The position numbers and the translations under genes are program-made. From Daldinia sp. FL1419 (Eukaryota; Ascomycota; Sordariomycetes; Xylariales; Hypoxylaceae), in contig MU623447.1 in assembly GCA_025201765.1 (NCBI GenBank), positions 62,001 through 126,000 of the forward strand: a stretch of 64,000 bases of DNA, in the 5' to 3' direction. Positions 57,967 to 64,000 of the stretch are shown piece by piece. The notes beneath the pieces are model-generated. The model searched no databases, had not been told where the DNA came from, and was given only the letters and a program-made list of their open reading frames with translations. The stretch's first letter is position 1, and every line of letters starts with the position of its first letter.

Positions 57967-59617
57967 ATGTTATAAGGCGGAAGCTAAACTATGGTATGCA
58001 TAATGTACAATATCTATATGCATCACCGTGTAGATGAGATGCATGTAGGGAGGTAAATGGGTATTCTATAGAGTAGATGATATATAATAATTGATAGGAC
58101 TAATATGTAACAGGTAAGAATTATAAGAGTGACTGCATCTGCATATAAAATGTTGGTGGTGAGAGAAACACGGGTGAGAGACGGGACGCTTCCGCGTGTT
58201 ATACTCCTTTTGTACGAAGCCACCTATGCGACCTATGGGTAGGACTTATTTAATTCCAAGCTCGTTATTCAGTCGGATGAACATGTCTGACGAAGGATGA
58301 TCTAGCACCCGAGCGGAAGAACTGTCTCAGTTAAGCTTGATCCGGTAGCTTTTTCGCTGTGTGAGATCACGATTATTAGCATACCTACCTTAGGTAGGCT
58401 AAGGTAGGTAGGTACCTTACCCAGCCCGACGATGTAGATATCTCTGTAAATACTGTATGTTAGTGCATAAAAAAAAACCCCCGAATTCTAAAGACACACC
58501 TGAGGTAGTGAATGTGGACGAATTGAGTGACACATGTACCTGACATTGTAGCTCGTGTTAATAGGGTTAGCAATCCAAGTTTTGGGACCATGATCTGCAT
58601 ATGGTGCAAATATAGAACGATTTCATGGCTTTCTGCTTGATACAATGTGTGAATGGGTTGGGTACCTAATGGATGTTTGCGAATTTCAGGGCCTAAGATA
58701 CAGTGTCTAAGAGCAAAGAAAAGGGCACAGCGACCAGCAAGCTTTAGCGGTGAAAGCCTTTGTAAGCCCTGTAAGTTAGGTATGATGTAACCAATTCACA
58801 CGTTTCTTGCTACAAAGAATAGCTTCTATTGCAATTTTAGCGCCCCGCTGTCCCACCGATTGTACTAATCCTACTTCAGACCCTGGCGTCTTGGCGGATA
58901 AATCAGTGAAGTAGGGATCCGTAAAGACACTAGGTACGTGGTAGCTGCCATTTTCAGCTACAGGGCAACCTGGGCAACGGAGAGCACCCACTAGATTGCC
59001 CTGACGACGGTCAGTTAGTGGACACTGGCGAAGACAATTCTGCACTGGGATTGGATGCGCAAGCCTAGGACAGGCTGTGTTACCTCGCAACCATCGTTGT
59101 AACTGAATTTCTCCACACTAACTGGTTATCGGCTTCTGCAAACCGTCAGCTAGAGAACAAAAAGCATCAAAACCCCTTCTACATTTTTCAATTCTCACAT
59201 CTTTCCTTCCTGCAGGCCGACCTCTTATACCGTCGACGTTCCCCTTCTCAACAACACTTTAGGTGCCGCTTTCTACGACAATATTAACACACGGTTTTCC
59301 TTTAGGAAATAAGAGAACGTGTTCGGCATAACCCAAGTGTTTCTATCGTCGGTGTTCGTTTAGACGGGGACGATCTAATCAAGATCCTAGATCTACAGTT
59401 TTTTACCGGTCACAGGCTTTAGGGTTTTTTTTTTCTTATTCGAGACTTGAACCGATAGACTTAACGATCAATTCGCCACTCGGGATAGACAATTGAACTT
59501 CATGCGGATGCTAGAGAGAGAGAATCCCATATATCATTCTTCCTCCTACTCTCGCCTGGAGTCCCGACCTTCCTATTTAGGCAATTCTAACTTTCTAACA
59601 ATTCAGCTGTACACAAG

Positions 59618-60073
59618 GTATGTTTTCTAATATATTCTCCTTATTATATGGCAATTCTTGGATATAGCTTGGCCCCGCGATCAGCAAAATGTTGCAATGT
59701 GCGCATAAATCGCATCCCGGACTATCATATCTGAAATCGTATTATAACAATTATAGATTTGGCGAGATTTGACAACTAAAACTTTGTAAAGTTTAGTCTC
59801 CCTTGTACATAAAATTCGACATTCAAAGAGCCCAGTTCGAATGAATCCTACGCCAATTGGAATTCTGGATTGCGAAATTATCTAATTCCTTAGACTTAAA
59901 CATCATCTCGATCGCCTATTAACTGTTACGTCGAAACGACCAAGACCTTTTTAAGGAATTTAGCAAGAGTTGGATTCTGAGAGATTAGACACAAGAACCT
60001 CTTACATCATAGAATACGGGGAGCATTCGTTAATTGCGGTGCTTGTTATATTACAATCGTATCCTTTCTACAG
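59618..60073 (+). other. possible 5'UTR intron of CDC25
   Basis: AAG|GTATGT at 59618 and TTTCTACAG ending at 60073 could define a 456-nt leader intron upstream of the CDC25 ATG at 60156. Branch sites and size are compatible with a fungal leader intron, but no transcript supports it. Confidence 0.3.
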
Positions 60074-60155
60074 ATCGATTGTATTATAATATCTGAAGTA
60101 GACATTGAGGAGTAGGGTTATTATCGTACATCCTCGGTTTTGTCATTCATCAACT

Positions 60156-61996
60156 ATGGACGCATCTTCACCTTTGGCGGCCATGCGCCCCACCCCAACT
60201 CCGGCTTGGGGAGGACAATCTCGTCATTATTTTCCTTCCCGGAACCCTTTCGGAACCTCTAACTTCGGTATCCGCGAGCAAATGCATCGATCGAATCCCG
60301 ATTACTTCAACTCCACAGTCCGTGGCTCCTCTCCAGCAGCCAGTCTCGCAGCCGACCTTTCGCAAAACTTCCGAATCGATAACGAGGAGAGGTAGGTTTG
60401 GGAATATATAAAGAAATTTCGGGGGAATATTTATATTGACGTGCTCAACTAGTCCTCGTTTCCCGACCCCGCGTCGTGCCCTTTTCACGTCAAACATGAT
60501 GGAAGCTACAGAGAATCGGGGTATGTAGTAGATTGTTTTGGCATGACAACTCAGCATTAAATACTAATATTCCGATAGGTTATGTTACAACTCCTCCACT
60601 ACCAATCACCTCTTCTCCTCTGGGAGGGTACGATGCCATGGATATTTCTCCCTTACCTAACAAGGAACCCTTCTTCAACTCCGTAGAGGTTGGTTCGCCT
60701 ACACCGCAGGGAACACCGGGGGACGATGTGATGATGGAGTCACCGATAGCTATGTCGCGACAACAGTCCATGGGTTTGGAGCCGTCCAAGGTGTTATTCG
60801 AGTAAGTTTTATGGCGTTATAGAAACTAATACAATATCAATAATACTGACGAGACGAATAGCAGCCGAAAACGCGGGGGATTGCGTCGACCATCTCTATC
60901 TCGGACTAAGGGCCACTCTACTAGCACTCTTTTCTCTAACAAGTTACATGGTGAGAACCAAGCTTCTACCCTTCGCTTCGCTGCCCAATCATCGACAATG
61001 TCTCCTGAAGATTGCTTTGATGGCTCTCCTCTTCAAGATCGACGGCCTTCTACCGCGAATAGCCCTACGCCTAGCAATGCTGGATGCCCTCGATCGAAAA
61101 GCCAGTTTACTAGTCTCAATGGAGCCCGGGATATTCGGACAGGTTCTGGTTCCCCTATTCCTAGCCATGTTCGCCGAGTCTCGAATCCGTTCGCACGACC
61201 CCGTCGCCAGTATCGTCGCTCGATCAGCATGTTTGATAGCCCAGGAGACGTAATGAAGGCTAGCTCCGAGGAACCTATCCCTCATAGCACATTACAATCT
61301 GTGATGGACGTGGAGGAGCCCCAAGACCCGATGCTACCCCATTTCTATCCTGATGGGGAGAACGACAACATCCCGAGAATTTCGAGAGAGACTTTCCTCG
61401 ATGTACTAGATGGCAAATTTAACGACGTTTACACTCAGAAGATGGTTATTGATTGCCGGTTCGAGTACGAGTACGATGGAGGTCACATTGACGCAGCTGT
61501 CAACTACAATGACAAGGAGCTTCTGGCGAAGCACCTCTTTGAGAACCCTATGGACGGCAAGACTCTTTTGATTTTCCACTGTGAATACTCTGCTTGCCGC
61601 GCACCGATGATGGCCCGCCATATCCGCGCATCGGATCGTATGGTCAACGCCGAATACTACCCGAGACTCACATATCCAGAAGTATATATTCTAGATGGTG
61701 GATATAGCGAATTTTTCATTGAGCACCGCGATCGATGCTATCCTCAAGCTTACGTCGAGATGAGCGCGGAGGAGCATGCTCGTACTTGCGAGCGCGAACT
61801 GGGCAAGCTGCAGCAGAAGCGAAAAGGCCTTGGTAGAGCCAAGACCTTTGCTTTTGGGCATCGAGAATCCATGGTAGACGCATCTCCTACTGCTCCTGAA
61901 CGACGCTATGAACATCCTTCTCCAGTCATGATGATTGGTAACTCGCCTATACTTGGCAACAACCGATCGCCTGCTCGCCGCATGGCATCATTCTAA
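60156..61996 (+). CDS. CDC25: CDC25/NimT-type M-phase inducer phosphatase
   Basis: Four exons (60156-60391, 60453-60520, 60579-60801, 60862-61996) give 553 aa from MDASSPLAAM. The N-terminal 300 residues are Ser/Pro-rich with many SP/TP sites (for example SPRFPTPRRALF), as expected for a phospho-regulated region. The C-terminal rhodanese-like phosphatase domain starts near PRISRETFLDVLDGKF. It has MVIDCRFEYEYDGGHIDAAVN and the P-loop HCEYSACRAP with Cys416 and Arg422 (CX5R), then MARHIRASDR and YPEVYILDGGYSEFF. The enzyme removes inhibitory phosphates from Cdk1 to trigger mitosis, acting between nucleus and cytoplasm. All splice junctions are consensus. Confidence 0.95.
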
Positions 61997-63380
61997 ATAC
62001 TCACCGGTCTTTTTAGGGCCAGATCAACTCGAGACAACCGTCTCTTTCCTATCCACACCCCTCGTTGATACTATCTTCATTAATCTTTTTATGTCTCTAC
62101 TGCCGACTCGGTTATTTGATTTCGCCGGCTTTGATTTTATTATACCCCTTTTTTCGTTTCAGCATTAGACAGGCATTTGCATAGCATACCGGCCGGTTGC
62201 ATTGCCCTGAGCTATGTTGGATCTGGTATCTAATGTGCTCATTGGCCGATACCTTGATTTAATTTTTCGTAATGAATTACTGAGCATGGCGTATGGTTTC
62301 TAACGGTCCGGCGTCTGGTCCATTTCTCAGACACTTGATCTGCTCGTTCGACAGGCATGGAAGTTCATCCAGGCTTCCGACATTCTACGTTATTCTTTCT
62401 GCACACCATTCTACAGGGTGCTAACTCACGAGTCAACTATTTTCCTACGAGTCCGACAACTGTTTTCTACGATTTCGATGCTTACTCAACATGAGAAACA
62501 CTACGTCCGATATGATCGCGGCTCATCACGATCCACACCACCTGCTACTACGATTTCCTTGTTTTTATTAATGCATTCCGGAGACGTTTTGAGATGAGAA
62601 TTCGTATTATTCTCACCAGATGAAGTCGTAATTTTTACGCGAACAGACAGAGAGTAGCGCTGTTGGTGAGATGTACTTTAGTAAAGTGCATGAAGATTTG
62701 GCGAAGAGCTATGTATTGCGTTGCAGACGTTAGGAGACCAGATTGACCGCAGACACAGGAGTGGTTTTATTGTAAGACCAACCGGGCGACCTTATTATTT
62801 CCCATGTATTCGCAGGCACTGGCACTTGGCGTAAAAGGCTTCACCGTTTTCTACCATGTGTTGTAACCTTCCTTCCTTCCTACTCTCTCATGGGCGCAGG
62901 ACCCATTAGCTTGACCATCTTGTCCTCCGGTTTGTACATTAGTTCTTCTCTCTGCTTTGATATCTGGACCCCTAGGGGGTTTGCTGCTATCGTGGACGCA
63001 CGGTTTTTTTTTTGCGCTCCAGGGGGGACTGGTGGATGATACCCGATTAAAAACCCTCTGGGCTAAGGGCTATGTAATGTAGCAACTTAGTAATACGAAG
63101 TGCAAATTGCAAAAAGCAAAAACATTAACTAATGGATTTTTTGGTTGCTCGAGTGGTGAGATGTTAAAAGTAAGTATTAATGGTAAGTTTACTGAAGTGG
63201 CGATCCTCTACGGAGTTTCAAGAGATTATCTGGCATATTTGGTGTATTTGGTGCATTATTACACCTCATCTTCTCAATTTACATGTCAATCTATCTATAG
63301 GATAGTTTGAGACTAAATGGGATCTCAGACAGATAATTCCTAATTACCTCCATAGAGAAGCTTGGAATGTGAGCGCCGGA
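61997..63380. other. 3' flank of CDC25
   Basis: The 3' untranslated and intergenic region. A T10 tract followed by GCG lies at 63004-63016. Nothing coding was recognised. Confidence 0.5.
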
Positions 63381-63545
63381 CGTCTCTATCGGAAGCTCGG
63401 AGGTCCGTGCCGCTAGCGGCCGCCGCCTGCATGTTTTAGGTAAGTCTGTTCGGCCCCGCATTTGGTGCGGGCCTGAACGGGGCGGCGGGATGGGCCGGGC
63501 GGAGTCCGTGCACAGCACTACATTCCGGCCGGGGAAAGAGGGAAT
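63381..63545. other. GC-rich island with hairpin
   Basis: A conspicuously GC-rich block in an AT-rich flank. At 63448-63478 there is a 13-bp stem with one mismatch and one G-T wobble, closed by a TTTGG loop (GTTCGGCCCCGCA paired with TGCGGGCCTGAAC). No tRNA or other RNA gene pattern was seen. Confidence 0.5.
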
Positions 63546-64000
63546 GCTTAACGTCATGTCTTGTAAACATCGCGAATATAGGCATTTCATACGCATTCTT
63601 GCTGGATGTTATGCAATGTGAGACTATTACGGGATCAGTCCATCTCCAATTTCCTTTTTTTTTTTTTTTTTTTTTTTTGCGGAGAGTTTTATTCTTTTCG
63701 AATTCATTTAATTACTGACCTCGGTAATTCCGTGTACACATAGTGCTTAGATGCGATGAACATACAGACACATGATAGAATATTAAGAAACTGTTTAGTA
63801 TGGGGCTCGAGTTGTTGAGTCGTAAAAGGATTTTACTTCGAAGGGGGATATATGCGTTTCGATCCAATGGTATTTCGACCGAGGTAGAATGATTTATCTC
63901 ATATCTTAGGAGCATATAAACGAGACCGTATAATAAGGCACAGAATTCATCATACACGGGACTTTTATCTCGACCATGCCCATTTAAAGGTGTAAATTAA
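63546..64000. other. window end, no gene recognised
   Basis: It holds the poly-T tract listed separately and a short minus-strand frame (63957-63712) with no recognisable features. A gene beyond the window edge cannot be excluded. Confidence 0.4.
63655..63678. repeat. 24-nt poly-T tract followed by GCG
   Basis: The longest homopolymer in the window; it ends directly in GCGGAGAG. Confidence 0.9.

Larger units (their letters stand above)
51997..59617. other. 7.6-kb gene desert
   Basis: No gene with family support was found. Contents include CCTAGG-type palindromes (53086, 57593, 58381-58420), T-tracts (54946, 55489, 56041, 57710), an AT-rich stretch near 53150-53950 with a trace resembling a Ty3/gypsy reverse transcriptase motif, a CAG-type repeat at 57949, and small frames at 56687-56998 (listed separately) and 58776-59090 (Cys-containing, unsupported). 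Confidence 0.45.

Noticed and set aside
58776..59090. 104-codon minus-strand frame with several cysteines
   Set aside because: No signal peptide, no recognised pattern and no promoter evidence.

Overview
The window is nuclear DNA of a filamentous ascomycete (Pezizomycotina). The reasons are the short spliceosomal introns, mostly 50-110 nt with GTAAGT-like donors, CTAAC/CTGAC branch sites and YAG acceptors. The gene repertoire agrees: a fungal tyrosinase, two SAT4-type rhodopsin-domain membrane proteins, a GH131 secreted glucanase and a polyketide synthase relic, beside ordinary fungal housekeeping genes. Sordariomycetes is my best guess for the class, but this is inference. I see no tRNA, rRNA, CRISPR array or prokaryotic operon.

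Positions 1-21,100 form a gene-sparse accessory region. In order it holds a YbjQ/UPF0145-like gene (-), a six-exon tyrosinase (-), a rhodopsin-domain membrane protein (-), 3.4 kb with no recognisable gene, a Ser-rich hypothetical gene (+), an epoxide-hydrolase-like alpha/beta hydrolase (-), a decayed polyketide synthase ketosynthase fragment (+), a secreted GH131 enzyme (+), a possible decayed membrane-protein gene (-) and a second rhodopsin-domain protein (+).

Positions 21,965-51,807 are a conserved core. They hold a long disordered protein (-), cullin-3 (-), the mitochondrial Hsp70 escort ZIM17 (+), the giant nucleolar protein UTP20 (-), a CwfJ/Drn1 lariat-debranching cofactor (+), a fungus-type polytopic membrane protein (-), then 5.6 kb without a clear gene and the nucleolar protein POL5 (-). 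UTP20 and POL5 both act in ribosome biogenesis. UTP20/DRN1 and POL5 share an upstream poly-T/GCG/GATAAG module, and ZIM17 has a GATAAG cluster without the poly-T.

Positions 51,808-60,155 are a gene desert with T-tracts, short palindromes, a faint retroelement-like trace and one candidate small secreted protein. CDC25 (+) follows at 60,156-61,996. The last 2 kb hold its 3' flank, a GC-rich island with a hairpin, and a 24-nt poly-T tract.

Exon coordinates were worked out by hand from splice consensus and reading-frame closure. In every multi-exon model given, the exons sum to a multiple of three.
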